Positions 8,543 to 18,816 of a stretch of DNA of 64,000 nt are shown here, piece by piece; the stretch's first letter is position 1; every line of letters starts with the position of its first letter. The notes under the pieces were generated by a model. It searched no databases, was not told where the DNA came from, and was given only the letters and a program-made list of their open reading frames with translations. The DNA is from Microbacterium salitolerans (GTDB taxonomy: Bacteria > Actinomycetota > Actinomycetes > Actinomycetales > Microbacteriaceae): assembly GCF_019720895.1 (NCBI RefSeq), contig NZ_JAHKSH010000002.1:639563-703562 (forward strand). Reading direction: 5' to 3'. A program made the position numbers and the translations under genes.

Positions 8543-10510
8543 TCAGCGCGACGAGCGCCGCACGTGGGAGGCCCCGGCATCCGCTTCCTCGCGCGCGCCG
8601 CGTGCGGATCCGCCCTCCGGCCGAGCGACGGGAACGCGCGTGCCCAAGACCTGGGCGACCACGTCATGGGCGATCTTGGCCGGCATGAGGCCCGCGTCCT
8701 CGAGGATCTCGCCGCGCGACGCATGGTCGATGAAGGCGTCGGGGAGGCCGAGCTCGTCGACCGCGGTGTCGATGCCGGCTTCACGCAGCACCTGGCGCAC
8801 GCGCGTCCCGATCCCGCCGACACGGATCCCGTCCTCGATCGTGATCACGAGACGATGGCGCCGGGACATCTCGACGATCGAACCCGCGACCGGCACGACC
8901 CAACGCGGGTCGACGACGGTCGCGCCGATCCCCTGCGCCCGGAGTCGTTCTGCGACGTCGAGCGCTGTGCGCGCGAAGGGGCCGATCCCGAGGATCAGCA
9001 CGTCCTCGTCGCCGTCGCGGAAGAGGACGTCGACGCCGTCGTCGGTGCGCTCGATCTGGTCGATCCGCGCGGCCACCGCGCCCTTGGGATATCGGATCAC
9101 CGTGGGTGCGTCATCGACGGCTACGGCTTCGTCGAGCTCCTCTCGGAGCCGCTCGGCGTCGCGCGGCGCCGCGATGCGCACGTTCGGGACGATGTGCAGG
9201 AGAGCGAGATCCCACATTCCATGGTGGCTCGGGCCGTCAGGGCCGGTGACGCCCGCTCGATCGAGCACGAAGGTGACGCCCGCTCGATGGAGGGCGACGT
9301 CCATGAGGACCTGGTCGAACGCGCGGCTCACGAACGTCGAGTACAGCGCGACGACGGGATGGAGACCTCCGTATGCGAGGCCCGCCGCCGAGGTCACGGC
9401 ATGCTGCTCTGCGATTCCGACGTCGTACACACGCTGCGGGAAGCGCTCCGCGAACGGGGCGAGGCCCGTCGGTCGGAGCATCGCGGCCGTCATCGCGATG
9501 ACGTCCTCCCGACGTTCGCCGATCTCGACGAGCTTCTCGGAGAAGACATCGGTCCAGCCGATCGCCGACGCGCCGAGCGGCTCCCCCGTGATGGGGTCGA
9601 TCTGTCCGACCGCGTGGAACTGATCCGCTTCGTCCTCGCGCGCAGGCTCGTAGCCGCGACCCTTCTCGGTGATCACGTGGACGATGACGGGCGCGCTGTA
9701 CGACTTCGCGAGCTCGAGCGTCTCCAGCAGGGCCGGCAGATCGTGCCCATCGATCGGGCCGAGGTACTTGATGTCGAGCTGGGCGTACAGCGCGGAGTTG
9801 TTCGTGAGCCGCGAGAGGAACCCATGCGTGCCGCCGCGCACGCCGCGATAGAGAGCGCGTCCGACCTTGCCGAGGCGTCGTGCCAGCTTGCCCGACTTCG
9901 CGTCGAGGTCGCGATAGGTGGCCGCCGTGCGCACGCGGTTGAGATAGCGCGCCATGCCACCGATCGTCGGAGCGTAGGATCGCCCGTTGTCGTTGACGAC
10001 GATCACGAGGTTGCGATCGTTGTCGTCGGTGATGTTGTTGAGCGCCTCCCACGTCATGCCGCCGGTGAGGGCGCCGTCGCCGAGCACCGCGACGACGTGC
10101 CGATCGTCGCGGCCGGTGCGGGCGAACGCGCGCGAGATCCCGTCGGCCCAGCTCAGCGAACTCGATGCGTGCGACGATTCGACGACGTCGTGGGCGCTCT
10201 CAGAGCGCTGCGGGTAGCCGGCGAGGCCGCCCCTCGATCGCAGGTCGGAGAAGTCCTGGCGCCCCGTGAGGAGCTTGTGCACGTACGACTGGTGTCCCGT
10301 ATCCCAGACGATCGGGTCCGATGGCGACTCGAAGATCCGGTGCAGCGCGATCGTCAGCTCGACGACCCCGAGGTTCGGTCCGAGATGGCCACCCGTACGC
10401 GCGACATTCTCGATGAGGAACGCGCGCACCTCCTCGGCGAGCTGGGTCAGCTGGCGCGAGGACAGGCGATCCAGGTCCCGCGGCGAGGCGATCGAATCAA
10501 GCAGACTCAT
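8543..10510 (-). CDS. dxs: 1-deoxy-D-xylulose-5-phosphate synthase
   Basis: 655 residues from ATG 10510. It shows the thiamine diphosphate site GDGALTGGMTWEALNNI, the GHQSYVHK segment near the N-terminus and the catalytic glutamate in VGIAEQHAV. The enzyme condenses pyruvate and glyceraldehyde-3-phosphate to start the MEP isoprenoid pathway, a precursor also for thiamine. An open frame extends upstream, but it runs through the acnA terminator hairpin, so the ATG at 10510 is preferred. The neighbours are acnA upstream on the same strand and fadB convergent. Confidence 0.95.
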   Translation of the reverse strand: MSLLDSIASPRDLDRLSSRQLTQLAEEVRAFLIENVARTGGHLGPNLGVVELTIALHRIFESPSDPIVWDTGHQSYVHKLLTGRQDFSDLRSRGGLAGYPQRSESAHDVVESSHASSSLSWADGISRAFARTGRDDRHVVAVLGDGALTGGMTWEALNNITDDNDRNLVIVVNDNGRSYAPTIGGMARYLNRVRTAATYRDLDAKSGKLARRLGKVGRALYRGVRGGTHGFLSRLTNNSALYAQLDIKYLGPIDGHDLPALLETLELAKSYSAPVIVHVITEKGRGYEPAREDEADQFHAVGQIDPITGEPLGASAIGWTDVFSEKLVEIGERREDVIAMTAAMLRPTGLAPFAERFPQRVYDVGIAEQHAVTSAAGLAYGGLHPVVALYSTFVSRAFDQVLMDVALHRAGVTFVLDRAGVTGPDGPSHHGMWDLALLHIVPNVRIAAPRDAERLREELDEAVAVDDAPTVIRYPKGAVAARIDQIERTDDGVDVLFRDGDEDVLILGIGPFARTALDVAERLRAQGIGATVVDPRWVVPVAGSIVEMSRRHRLVITIEDGIRVGGIGTRVRQVLREAGIDTAVDELGLPDAFIDHASRGEILEDAGLMPAKIAHDVVAQVLGTRVPVARPEGGSARGAREEADAGASHVRRSSR

Positions 10511-10554
10511 GGTGTCGAGACTACGCCGTCGCTCTGAGAAGTTCAGGGAACGAC

Positions 10555-10593
10555 GAGAGCCCCTCGCACCGATCGGCGGTGCGAGGGGCTCTC
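10555..10593 (-). terminator. Rho-independent-type terminator of acnA
   Basis: Arms at 10555-10571 and 10577-10593 (GAGAGCCCCTCGCACCG and its complement) form a 17-bp perfect stem with a 5-base loop, 14 bp after the acnA stop. On the minus strand it is followed by a moderately T-rich tail. Confidence 0.8.
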
Positions 10594-10607
10594 CGTGAGT
10601 GCGTCGA

Positions 10608-13418
10608 TCAGACCAGGCTGCGCAGCACGTACTGCAGAATGCCGCCGTTGCGGTAGTAGTCGGCCTCACCCGGCGTATCGATGCGGACGACCGCGTCGAA
10701 CTCGACCGTCTGCTTGCCGGCGGGCGAGTGCTCGCTCGGCTGCGCCGAGACGCGCACCGTCTTCGGAGTCGTACCCTCATTGAGCTGCTCGAGACCCGAG
10801 ATCGAGAAGACCTCGGTGCCGTCGAGTCCGAGCGACTCGATCGACTCGCCCTCCGGGAACTGCAGCGGAACCACGCCCATGCCGATGAGGTTCGAACGGT
10901 GGATGCGCTCGAAGCTCTCGGTGATGACGGCCTTCACGCCCAGCAGGCGCGTGCCCTTGGCAGCCCAGTCACGCGACGAGCCGGAGCCGTACTCCTTGCC
11001 GCCGAGGACCACGAGCGGGATCTCCTCCGCCGCGTAGTTCTGCGCCGCGTCGTAGATGAACGACTGCGGTGCGCCCTCCTGCGTGAAGTCGCGCGTGTAG
11101 CCGCCCTCGACGCCGTCGAGGAGCTGGTTCTTCAGGCGGATGTTCGCGAACGTGCCGCGGATCATCACCTCGTGGTTTCCGCGGCGGGAGCCATACGAGT
11201 TGAAGTTCCGCCGGTCGATCCCGTGCTCCTGCAGGTACTGACCCGCAGGGCTGTCGGCCTTGATCGCACCGGCCGGCGAGATGTGGTCCGTCGTGACCGA
11301 GTCGCCGAGCTTCGCCAGGACGCGCGCTCCCTCGATGTTCTTCACGGGCTCGAGATCGAGGGTCATGCCGTCGAAGTACGGAGGCTTGCGCACGTACGTC
11401 GACTCGCCGTCCCAGTCGAACGTCGATCCCGTGGGCGTGGGAAGGCTCTTCCACTTCTCGTCGCCCTCGAACACGCTCGCGTACTGGTGGGTGAACATGT
11501 CGGTGCTGATCGACGAGTCGATCGTCGACTGCACCTCCTCGGCCGTGGGCCAGATGTCCTTCAGGAAGATGTCGTTGCCCTCGGCATCCACGCCCAGCGG
11601 GTCGTTGTCGAAGTCGAAGTTCATCGACCCCGCCAGCGCGTACGCGATGACGAGCGGCGGCGATGCGAGGTAGTTCATCTTGACGTCGGGGTTGATGCGC
11701 CCCTCGAAGTTGCGGTTTCCGGAGAGGACTGCAGTGACCGCGAGGTCGTTGTCGTTGATCGCCTCGGAGACCTCCTCGATGAGGGGCCCCGAGTTGCCGA
11801 TGCAGGTCGTGCAGCCGTAGCCGACGGTGTAGAAGCCGAGCGCTTCGAGGTCGGTGTTGAGACCGGCCTTCTCGTAGTAGTCCGTGACGACCTTCGAGCC
11901 GGGAGCCATCGTCGTCTTCACCCAGGGCTTCGAGGTGAGGCCCTTCTGTGCAGCGTTGCGCGCCAGCAGCCCCGCGGCGAGCATGACCGACGGGTTCGAC
12001 GTGTTCGTACACGACGTGATGGCCGCGATCGTGACGGCGCCGTGGTCGAGCGTGTACTCCCCGCTCGGGCCCGAGACCGTGCTGGGCTTCGAGATGTTCG
12101 CGGGGGCGAACGCCGTGTGGCGGATGGTCCGCTCCTGGTCCTCGCCCTCGTTCTCCGGCGTCGTCGACGGGGCATCCGATGCCGGGAAGGACTCGGCGAC
12201 CTGGTCGTCGACGATCGAGTCGGCGGTCGCGTAGTTGACGAGGTCCTTCGAGAACTGCTCCTTGGCGCTCGTCAGCTCGATGCGGTCCTGAGGACGCTTC
12301 GGGCCGGCGATCGAGGGGACGACCGTCGAGAGGTCGAGCTCGAGGTACTCGCTGAACGTGGGCTCGGCCGACGGGTCGTGCCACATGTGCTGCTGCTTGG
12401 CGTAGGCCTCGACCAGCGCGAGCTGCTCCTCACTGCGGCCCGTGAGACGCAGGTAGTCGATCGTGACGCCGTCGACCGGGAACATCGCAGCCGTCGAGCC
12501 GAACTCGGGGCTCATGTTTCCGATCGTCGCGCGGTTCGCGAGCGGCACCTGGCCGACGCCGTCGCCGTAGAACTCGACGAACTTGCCGACGACGCCGTGC
12601 TGGCGCAGCATGTCGGTGATCGTGAGGACGACGTCCGTCGCCGTGACACCCGCCGGGATCTCGCCCGTGAGCTTGAAGCCGACGACCTTGGGGATCAGCA
12701 TGGACACGGGCTGACCGAGCATGGCCGCCTCCGCCTCGATGCCGCCGACTCCCCAGCCGAGCACGCCCAGACCGTTGACCATCGTCGTGTGCGAGTCCGT
12801 CCCGACGCACGTGTCGGGGTAGGCCTGAAGGGCGCCGCCGACCTCGCGCGTGAACGTCGTGCGCGCCAGGTACTCGATGTTGACCTGGTGGACGATGCCC
12901 GTTCCCGGCGGGACAACCTTGAAGTCGTCGAACGCCGTCTGGCCCCAGCGCAGGAACTGGTACCGCTCGCCGTTGCGCTCGTACTCGATCTCCGTGTTGC
13001 GCTCGTAGGCGTCCGCACGGCCGAAGAGGTCGGCGATGACGGAGTGGTCGATGACCATCTCGGCCGGCGCCAGGGGGTTGATCTTGTTCGGATCGCCGCC
13101 GAGACCGGCGACGGCCTCGCGCATCGTGGCGAGGTCGACGATGCACGGGACGCCGGTGAAGTCCTGCATGACGACGCGGGCTGGCGTGAACTGGATCTCG
13201 GTGTCCGGGTCCGCAGCGGCATCCCAGCTGCCGAGAGCCTCGATCTGCTCACGGGTGACGTTCTTGCCGTCCTCCGTGCGGAGCAGATTCTCGAGCAGCA
13301 CCTTGAGGCTGTAAGGAAGCTTCTCGTAACCGTCGACCGCATCGACGCGGTAGATCTCATAGTCGGTGCTGCCGACCGTCAGGGTGCTCTTGGCACCGAA
13401 GCTGTTCACCGTGGACAC
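10608..13418 (-). CDS. acnA: Aconitate hydratase
   Basis: 936 residues from GTG 13418, with AGGAGGAG a few bases upstream. The 4Fe-4S ligands are the cysteine in [10 protein letters not shown] and the pair in [12 protein letters not shown]; the C-terminal swivel domain has [10 protein letters not shown] with the substrate-binding arginine. The enzyme interconverts citrate and isocitrate in the TCA cycle. The length fits the AcnA/IRP type. An 18-bp palindrome about 126 bp upstream is a likely operator. Dxs follows after a terminator. Confidence 0.96.
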   Translation of the reverse strand: MSTVNSFGAKSTLTVGSTDYEIYRVDAVDGYEKLPYSLKVLLENLLRTEDGKNVTREQIEALGSWDAAADPDTEIQFTPARVVMQDFTGVPCIVDLATMREAVAGLGGDPNKINPLAPAEMVIDHSVIADLFGRADAYERNTEIEYERNGERYQFLRWGQTAFDDFKVVPPGTGIVHQVNIEYLARTTFTREVGGALQAYPDTCVGTDSHTTMVNGLGVLGWGVGGIEAEAAMLGQPVSMLIPKVVGFKLTGEIPAGVTATDVVLTITDMLRQHGVVGKFVEFYGDGVGQVPLANRATIGNMSPEFGSTAAMFPVDGVTIDYLRLTGRSEEQLALVEAYAKQQHMWHDPSAEPTFSEYLELDLSTVVPSIAGPKRPQDRIELTSAKEQFSKDLVNYATADSIVDDQVAESFPASDAPSTTPENEGEDQERTIRHTAFAPANISKPSTVSGPSGEYTLDHGAVTIAAITSCTNTSNPSVMLAAGLLARNAAQKGLTSKPWVKTTMAPGSKVVTDYYEKAGLNTDLEALGFYTVGYGCTTCIGNSGPLIEEVSEAINDNDLAVTAVLSGNRNFEGRINPDVKMNYLASPPLVIAYALAGSMNFDFDNDPLGVDAEGNDIFLKDIWPTAEEVQSTIDSSISTDMFTHQYASVFEGDEKWKSLPTPTGSTFDWDGESTYVRKPPYFDGMTLDLEPVKNIEGARVLAKLGDSVTTDHISPAGAIKADSPAGQYLQEHGIDRRNFNSYGSRRGNHEVMIRGTFANIRLKNQLLDGVEGGYTRDFTQEGAPQSFIYDAAQNYAAEEIPLVVLGGKEYGSGSSRDWAAKGTRLLGVKAVITESFERIHRSNLIGMGVVPLQFPEGESIESLGLDGTEVFSISGLEQLNEGTTPKTVRVSAQPSEHSPAGKQTVEFDAVVRIDTPGEADYYRNGGILQYVLRSLV

Positions 13419-13543
13419 GGGTGTCTCCTCCTGGTCGACCTCGGCATTGCGCCTCCCATCTTGCTCCCGGGAACGCACGACGGCTAGTAAGGCCGTCCTC
13501 ATAGTCCAAAGGGCGAGATGCGCACGGGCGCATCGGCGCAATC

Positions 13544-13561
13544 TATCTTGATGTCAAGATA
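13544..13561. promoter_or_regulatory. 18-bp palindromic operator upstream of acnA
   Basis: TATCTTGA-TG-TCAAGATA is a perfect inverted repeat; including the flanks (13541-13564), only one further pair mismatches. The minus strand contains TTGACA inside it, a possible -35 of acnA, so binding would block transcription. The shape fits MarR-family operators; a MarR protein, TamR, is known to act on aconitase in Streptomyces. No MarR gene is in the window. Confidence 0.6.
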
Positions 13562-13597
13562 AATCGTACACGACCGACCGCGTCCCCGCGGCTCCGA

Positions 13598-14359
13598 TCA
13601 GCCGCCAGGCGTGTCGGGCGCGCTCTTCGATCCCCTGCCCGGATACACGGCCCGCACGGCGAGCCACGTGATCGCCACGAGCGGAGCGAACAGCGGTATT
13701 CCCATGACGAGCTTCACCGTCCCGATCACCTGCACGTCGACGTCTGCGAGCCACATCGGGAACTGCACCGCCAGGCGCGCGAAGAACAGCGCTCCCCACA
13801 TGATCGCGAGCCAGAAGAACACGCGGCGCTTACGACGATCCCGCCGCCAGGCGAGGCCCTCGTCCATGAGGAAGCCGGCGGCGAGGCCGATGATGGACCA
13901 CCCCGCGAACGCGGACACGAGGAAGGCCGACCCGTAGATCACGTTCGTGATGAACCCGGGGATGAAGTTGTCCTCGGCGCGCCCCGTGAAGAGCACGAGC
14001 GCCCCCGCGACGCCGACGGCGATGAGCCCGCCGAGAGCCGCCGACGGCGGCTGCCGCTGGACCAGTCGCGCGACCGTGAAGACGCCTGCGGCCGCCACGG
14101 AGAGACCGACCGCGAGCACGAGCTGGTCGCGCCAGACCGTGAGGCTCACGAGGAAGACGACGAGCGGCAGCACGGACTCGACGATGCCGCGAACGCCGCC
14201 CATCGCCTTCCACACCGCCTGCCCCGTCGACGTCGTGTCGGACGGGTCCAGCCCGGCGCGCCGCGCCGCCTGGCCGAAAGCCTGACTGAGCTGCGACGAG
14301 GCGTGCACCTGGTCGGTCGCCTCCGCCTCCTCCTTCGGCTCTCGCTCGGGATCCGTCAT
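13598..14359 (-). CDS. DUF3159 family membrane protein
   Basis: 253 residues with a charged cytosolic N-terminus of about 50 residues and then five or six hydrophobic helices (from about residue 60 to 235). It matches the actinobacterial DUF3159 family, whose function is unknown. Its ATG overlaps the TGA of the DUF3710 gene upstream by one base (TGATG), so the two are translationally coupled. Gene order DUF3710, DUF3159, acnA, dxs is one I recall as typical of the family Microbacteriaceae. Confidence 0.85.
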   Translation of the reverse strand: MTDPEREPKEEAEATDQVHASSQLSQAFGQAARRAGLDPSDTTSTGQAVWKAMGGVRGIVESVLPLVVFLVSLTVWRDQLVLAVGLSVAAAGVFTVARLVQRQPPSAALGGLIAVGVAGALVLFTGRAEDNFIPGFITNVIYGSAFLVSAFAGWSIIGLAAGFLMDEGLAWRRDRRKRRVFFWLAIMWGALFFARLAVQFPMWLADVDVQVIGTVKLVMGIPLFAPLVAITWLAVRAVYPGRGSKSAPDTPGG

Positions 14360-14958
14360 CAGGATCCGGGCGTCGAGGGCATCTCGAGCGGGATCAGATC
14401 GCGCGGCGGCATCGGGGAGCCGCCGCGGACGACGACGATCGAACGGAACAGATCCTCGATCTGCTCGGCGTGCTCCGGCGAGCTCGCCCCCATGCCGCCG
14501 ATGACGCCGCGCAGGAACCAGCGGGGGCCATCGACGCCCACGAAGCGCGCGATGCGCATCCCGGAGCCCTCTTCCGCGCTGACAGGCACCTCGGCGAGAA
14601 GCTCCGCACCCAGGGCGCCTTCACGCTCCTCGACCCGACCGCCCTGCTGCGACACCTGCGCACGGATCTGCTCGCGTGTCTCATGCCAGAGACCGGCCGT
14701 TCGCGGCGCCGCGAACGGCTGCACCTGCAGGGTCGATTCGGCGTAGTCGAGACCCACCGCGACGATGCGCTTGGTCTTCTCCTCGACCTCGAGCCGGAGA
14801 TTCAAGCCCTCGCGCGGCAGGACCTTGATGCCGCCGAGATCGATGTAGGGGCGCACGGGGTTCGCCTCCGACTCGTCGAAGGGTCCGTTCTGCGCCCGGT
14901 CGGCCGGTGCCGACTTCCGCGAGGAGGTCGTGCCGGGATCGTCGTGAGGTTCAGTCAT
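14359..14958 (-). CDS. DUF3710 family protein
   Basis: 199 residues. A disordered, charged N-terminus (about 1-35) precedes a compact domain carrying GLWHETREQI and a tryptophan-containing GPRWFLRGVIGG segment, as in DUF3710 proteins of actinobacteria. No catalytic motif is recognised and the function is unknown. It lies 25 bp downstream of dut and is followed by DUF3159 with a one-base overlap, so dut-DUF3710-DUF3159 is probably one operon. Confidence 0.85.
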   Translation of the reverse strand: MTEPHDDPGTTSSRKSAPADRAQNGPFDESEANPVRPYIDLGGIKVLPREGLNLRLEVEEKTKRIVAVGLDYAESTLQVQPFAAPRTAGLWHETREQIRAQVSQQGGRVEEREGALGAELLAEVPVSAEEGSGMRIARFVGVDGPRWFLRGVIGGMGASSPEHAEQIEDLFRSIVVVRGGSPMPPRDLIPLEMPSTPGS

Positions 14959-14983
14959 CAGTCTCGTCGTCTTCTTTCGTCGT

Positions 14984-15436
14984 TCAGCTGTCGGCGCGCG
15001 TCGCGGCGTATCCGGAGGATCCGAACCCGCCCGCTCCGCGCACGCTGTCGGAGAGGTCTTCCACGGGCAGGAAGCGAGCGCGCGTGACGGGCATGACGAT
15101 CAGCTGCGCGATCCGGTCGCCTGCGCCGACGTCATATGCGGTGCGGCTGTCGGTGTTGAGGAGGGCGACCTTGATCTCGCCGCGGTAGCCCGCGTCGATC
15201 GTGCCGGGCGAGTTGACGATCGTGATGCCGTGCTTCGCCGCGAGTCCGCTGCGCGGGACCACGAATGCCGCGTATCCGTCGGGAAGCGCGATGCGCACGC
15301 CGGTCGCGACGAGCGCGCGCTCCCCCGGCTCGAGGCGGACGTCCTCCGTCGCGACGAGATCGGCACCAGCATCGCCGGGGTGCGCATAGGCGGGCACCTG
15401 CGGTGCCACAATGGGAACATCCACGGAATCACTCAC
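14984..15436 (-). CDS. dut: dUTP diphosphatase
   Basis: 150 residues from GTG 15436. All five dUTPase motifs appear in order: AHPGDAGADL, PRSGLAAKHG, NSPGTIDAGYRGEIKV, RIAQLIV, and a C-terminal RGAGGFGSSG. It hydrolyses dUTP to dUMP and pyrophosphate, keeping uracil out of DNA, and acts as a trimer. A TACCCT box lies 6 bp before the GTG, suggesting a leaderless message. It is divergent from the DUF3093 gene, with only 12 bp between the two start codons. Confidence 0.95.
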   Translation of the reverse strand: MSDSVDVPIVAPQVPAYAHPGDAGADLVATEDVRLEPGERALVATGVRIALPDGYAAFVVPRSGLAAKHGITIVNSPGTIDAGYRGEIKVALLNTDSRTAYDVGAGDRIAQLIVMPVTRARFLPVEDLSDSVRGAGGFGSSGYAATRADS

Positions 15437-15448
15437 GCAACGAGGGTA

Positions 15449-15934
15449 ATGCAGATCCAGACCGACTCCCGCGACAACCGCCACGCTACCGAGGTCTATC
15501 GCGAACGACTCGCGCCGTCGCTGAAGATCATCGCCGGAGCCGCGATCGTGGCGCCGATGGTGTCGCTCGTCTTCGTGCAGGTCGACCGCACGCTCGCGCT
15601 GTCGCTCGGCGCCCTCTCGGCGATCGCCCTGGTGTCCGCGCTCATCTGGGCGGCGCCGGTGATCCGCGTCTCCGGTGGCGAGCTGCGCGCCGGGCGCGCG
15701 CATATCGACGTCTCCCTGCTCGGCGATCCGCGCTCATTCGACGGGGACGATGCGCGTGCCGCTCGCGGCCCCGGGCTCGACGGACGAGGCTGGCACCTCA
15801 TACGCGGAGGGATCGCCGGGATCGTGTCCGTTCCGAACATCGATCCCGACGACCCCGTGCGCTCGTGGACCATCTCGACACGCACCCCCGACCGCCTGGC
15901 TGCGGCGATCCGCCGGGCGCAGCGCGAGAGCTGA
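15449..15934 (+). CDS. DUF3093 family membrane protein
   Basis: 161 residues from ATG 15449. Two hydrophobic segments (about residues 26-45 and 50-72) are followed by a soluble C-terminal domain containing WHLIRGGIAGIV and a terminal arginine-rich helix. This layout is that of actinobacterial DUF3093 proteins, function unknown. It commonly sits beside dut, as here. The start is bounded by the divergent dut start 12 bp away. Confidence 0.82.
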   Translation: MQIQTDSRDNRHATEVYRERLAPSLKIIAGAAIVAPMVSLVFVQVDRTLALSLGALSAIALVSALIWAAPVIRVSGGELRAGRAHIDVSLLGDPRSFDGDDARAARGPGLDGRGWHLIRGGIAGIVSVPNIDPDDPVRSWTISTRTPDRLAAAIRRAQRES

Positions 15935-15935
15935 C

Positions 15936-16226
15936 TCAGGCCGAGCAGTCCTTGCAGATCGGGCCGGAGGTGTCGGCGTGGTCGAGCTGCGACCGGTGCT
16001 TCACGAGGAAGCAGCTCATGCACGTGAACTCGTCCTGCTGCGGCGGGAGCACGACGACATCGAGTTCGACGTTCGAGAGGTCGTTTCCACCGAGCACGAA
16101 GCTCGGGTTGTCGGCGTCCTCGGACTCGACGGACGTGGTCTGGTTCGAGCGCGCCGCTTTCAGGGCCTCGATCGACTCGTTGCCTTCTTCTTCATTCTTA
16201 CGCGGTGCGTCGTAGTCGGTTGCCAT
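15936..16226 (-). CDS. DUF4193 family zinc-ribbon protein
   Basis: 96 residues. The N-terminal half is acidic and disordered; the C-terminal half has two CxxC knuckles, TCMSC and ICKDC, that should bind one zinc ion. This is the DUF4193 family of actinobacteria; its role is unknown, though a zinc ribbon suggests a protein or nucleic-acid contact. It ends one base after the convergent DUF3093 stop and is divergent from sepH. Confidence 0.87.
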   Translation of the reverse strand: MATDYDAPRKNEEEGNESIEALKAARSNQTTSVESEDADNPSFVLGGNDLSNVELDVVVLPPQQDEFTCMSCFLVKHRSQLDHADTSGPICKDCSA

Positions 16227-16545
16227 CGTGAGGGCGTCACTTCTTTCACAGTCTGCGGAGGAAACGGGAGCCCCGCGCGGGTCACGCACCTGGTTGAGGA
16301 GGGGCGGATCGCGACTCGGAGCGAGCGGTCATCGACATCCGACGCGAACTCGGCACCGTGGGCGGGGCGGCGACAGTTTGCACGACGCCGCCGCCTTTCG
16401 CAAATGGCGACGCGCGCGGCGCGCCTGGGGCTGCCGATCGAGCAAACCTACGGCGCGCCCGCGTTATTCCCGTTTTCCCGGCTGCGCCGTGGCAACATGT
16501 GTGCGGATCGCGCCCCCGGCGGCGCTTTCGGCGGAGAGGAGCAGG
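16227..16545. other. Divergent intergenic region between DUF4193 and sepH
   Basis: 319 bp without a supportable gene. It must hold the promoters of DUF4193 (minus) and sepH (plus). A less GC-rich patch near 16440-16500 is the most promoter-like part; GAGAGGAGCAGG ahead of sepH provides the ribosome site. I found no convincing -35/-10 pair, strong hairpin or RNA gene here. Confidence 0.5.
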
Positions 16546-17565
16546 ATGGAACAGCTGACCATCGTGGGCGCGGAGGGGCTGAGGCTCGTCCTCGCCACCG
16601 AACAGGGACAGCGCTTCACCCTCGACATCGACGACATGCTGCGCACGGAGGTGCGCAAGGCGCGCGCCGAGGCGGAGCCGAAGCCGCGCGAAGCAGGACC
16701 GAGCCCACGGGAGATCCAGGCCCATATCCGTTCGGGAATGGCCGCCGAGCAGGTCGCGGAGCTGCTCTCCTGCGACATCGAGCGCGTCCGGCTCTTCGAG
16801 GGCCCTGTGCTCGCCGAGCGCGAGCACATCGTCGGGCGTGCGCTGGCGATGCCGGTGCTCACCGGTGTGCGGATCGACCAGGACGAGAATCCGACGTTCG
16901 GCACCGCGATCCGGCAGAAGCTCACCGAGCTGTCCGCGACGAACGAGCGCTGGACGAGCTGGAAGGAGGACGAGGGGTGGGTCATCAAGCTCACCTTCGT
17001 CGCCTCATCCGTCGACCACGACGCCCGCTGGACATTCGACCCGCGCCGGAGCGCACTTGCGCCCGCGAACGACGACGCGACGCAGCTCTCGCGCCAGGGC
17101 AAGATGCCCGACGGTCTCATCCCCCGACTGCGCGCGCTCGACGTCGTCGCGGACGAGAAGGACTCGTCGACGTTCGACGAGAAGGCGTTCCACGAGGACG
17201 CGCCTGTCCCCACTCCCGAACCCGAGCGCACAGCTGACACAGCTGATCTCCTCGAGGCCCTTCGCCGCAAGAGGGGCCAGCGCGAGGTGCCCCCTGCTCT
17301 CCATGACGACGACGAGCACGACGAGAGTGCGCCGCGCGGCCCGCAGCGCCCCGTCGCCATGATCGGTGCGATCGACCCCCGCGTGGAGGAGACGCCGCCA
17401 GCCGACGACGCGGAGGACAACGCGAACGAGAACGATGACGACACTTCCGTCGAGGAGTCGGACGCGCGCGCCAAGCCGAGCGCGTCGGAGTCCGCGAAGC
17501 GCCGCGGCCGTCCCGCCATGCCGTCATGGGACGAGATCGTCTTCGGCGCGCGCGGCGACGACTGA
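16546..17565 (+). CDS. sepH: Cell division protein SepH (DUF3071)
   Basis: 339 residues. The N-terminal conserved domain (about 1-170) begins with LTIVGAEGLRLVLAT and includes a helix-turn-helix-like stretch (PSPREIQAHIRSGMAAEQVAELL). The C-terminal half is acidic and disordered and ends in a short basic GRPAMPSWDEIVFG motif. SepH in Streptomyces and Mycobacterium binds and stimulates assembly of FtsZ. GAGGAG precedes the ATG. It converges on the phosphodiesterase gene with only 7 bp between stops and no visible terminator. Confidence 0.9.
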   Translation: MEQLTIVGAEGLRLVLATEQGQRFTLDIDDMLRTEVRKARAEAEPKPREAGPSPREIQAHIRSGMAAEQVAELLSCDIERVRLFEGPVLAEREHIVGRALAMPVLTGVRIDQDENPTFGTAIRQKLTELSATNERWTSWKEDEGWVIKLTFVASSVDHDARWTFDPRRSALAPANDDATQLSRQGKMPDGLIPRLRALDVVADEKDSSTFDEKAFHEDAPVPTPEPERTADTADLLEALRRKRGQREVPPALHDDDEHDESAPRGPQRPVAMIGAIDPRVEETPPADDAEDNANENDDDTSVEESDARAKPSASESAKRRGRPAMPSWDEIVFGARGDD

Positions 17566-17572
17566 CGTCGAT

Positions 17573-18706
17573 TCAGTTCGCGTATGCGCCGAGCCGGATG
17601 AGCGGCACGGACGTCTCCTCCGGCGTGATGGATCCATGCTGGCCGATCATCTTCTGCGGCCCCTTGTCGGCCAGACGATCATCGTAGAACGCCCAGCTGC
17701 CGCGCGCCGCGACGAGGACGTCGCCGATGCGCGCGGGCACGTGAGGTGACATGACCGTGCCGAACAGCCCATCGGACAGCGCCTGCTCTCGCGTCGAGAC
17801 GTCCGCCGTCTGCGCAGACTCTCGGCGCCATCTCTCGGCGAGCTCGTCGGCGTCGACGCCGCCCTCTCGATAGACGTGGAGGAGCCTCGGCTCTCCTCCG
17901 AGGTGACGGACGCCATCGAGGCGCGGATCACCGTCCGCGAGCAGCACATGGCGGTGGCGCGGCACGTCGATCATGCCGTGGTCGGCCGTGACCACGGCGC
18001 CGACCGTGGGCGGCAGACTCAGAGCAGGGCGGAGCGCGAGATCGATCGCCTCCAGCGTCTGCGTCCACGCGTCGGAGTCCACACCATGACGATGTCCGAC
18101 CTGATCGAGTTCGGGCAGGTAGCAGTACACGAACGAGTCGGGCTCCTGTGATGCGAGAGCGCAGGCGACCTGCACACGCTGCGCAAGGTCGTCCTCTCCG
18201 ATGTACTCGGCGCCTCGCATGATCGCCGAGGTGAGCCCGGTGGATTCGTACGCGGTCATGCCCACCGCGTACCCCCGGATCCCTGCCCTCGACGCGCGCT
18301 GGAAGACCGTCTCGGAGCGCTGCCAGGTGTCAGGATCCAGGCCGTCGCGCTCGTACCCGTTGAGCTGGTTGGTGAGCACATCGCGGTCGGGATCGAGCGT
18401 GCGGTAGCCCACGAGGCCGTGTTCTCCGGGCTCCGCGCCCGTCAGAATCGAGGTGAGCGCGGCGGCCGTCGTCGAGGGGAAGACGGTGCGCGCAACATGC
18501 TTCTTGGGCATCGCACCGGCGAGATGGCGCGCATGCGCACGATGCGCACGCAGCTGGATCGCCCCGAGACCGTCGACGACGAACACGACGCCTGAGATCG
18601 CAGCAGGCAGCCACGTGCTCTCGCCACGCAGAGATCGGAGCATCTCGGGCGCCACTCCGGCGAGACTCCGGGCAGCCGCGGGCCCCACAGGTAGGATCTT
18701 CTGCAT
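17573..18706 (-). CDS. Nucleotide pyrophosphatase/phosphodiesterase family protein
   Basis: 377 residues from ATG 18706. Alkaline-phosphatase superfamily features are visible: the first metal-site VVDGLG, the nucleophile region [41 protein letters not shown] and a late [10 protein letters not shown]. These match type I phosphodiesterases acting on nucleotide or nucleotide-sugar phosphodiesters. No signal peptide is evident. The substrate is unknown. It is divergent from parC, with about 110 bp between starts. Confidence 0.88.
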   Translation of the reverse strand: MQKILPVGPAAARSLAGVAPEMLRSLRGESTWLPAAISGVVFVVDGLGAIQLRAHRAHARHLAGAMPKKHVARTVFPSTTAAALTSILTGAEPGEHGLVGYRTLDPDRDVLTNQLNGYERDGLDPDTWQRSETVFQRASRAGIRGYAVGMTAYESTGLTSAIMRGAEYIGEDDLAQRVQVACALASQEPDSFVYCYLPELDQVGHRHGVDSDAWTQTLEAIDLALRPALSLPPTVGAVVTADHGMIDVPRHRHVLLADGDPRLDGVRHLGGEPRLLHVYREGGVDADELAERWRRESAQTADVSTREQALSDGLFGTVMSPHVPARIGDVLVAARGSWAFYDDRLADKGPQKMIGQHGSITPEETSVPLIRLGAYAN

Positions 18707-18816
18707 CCGGGCCAGTCTCGCACAGCACCCGACACGCACCCTTGTGCCGACATCACCCGCGCAGAGCGGAACGGGCGAGACCCCGCACACGACGTCCCAT
18801 CCAGAAGGAGGGCTGC

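Noticed and set aside
7088-10537. Open plus-strand frame of about 1149 codons
   Set aside because: It runs antisense to dxs and out of frame through fadB; its composition is the Arg/Ala/Gly-rich shadow expected at high G+C.
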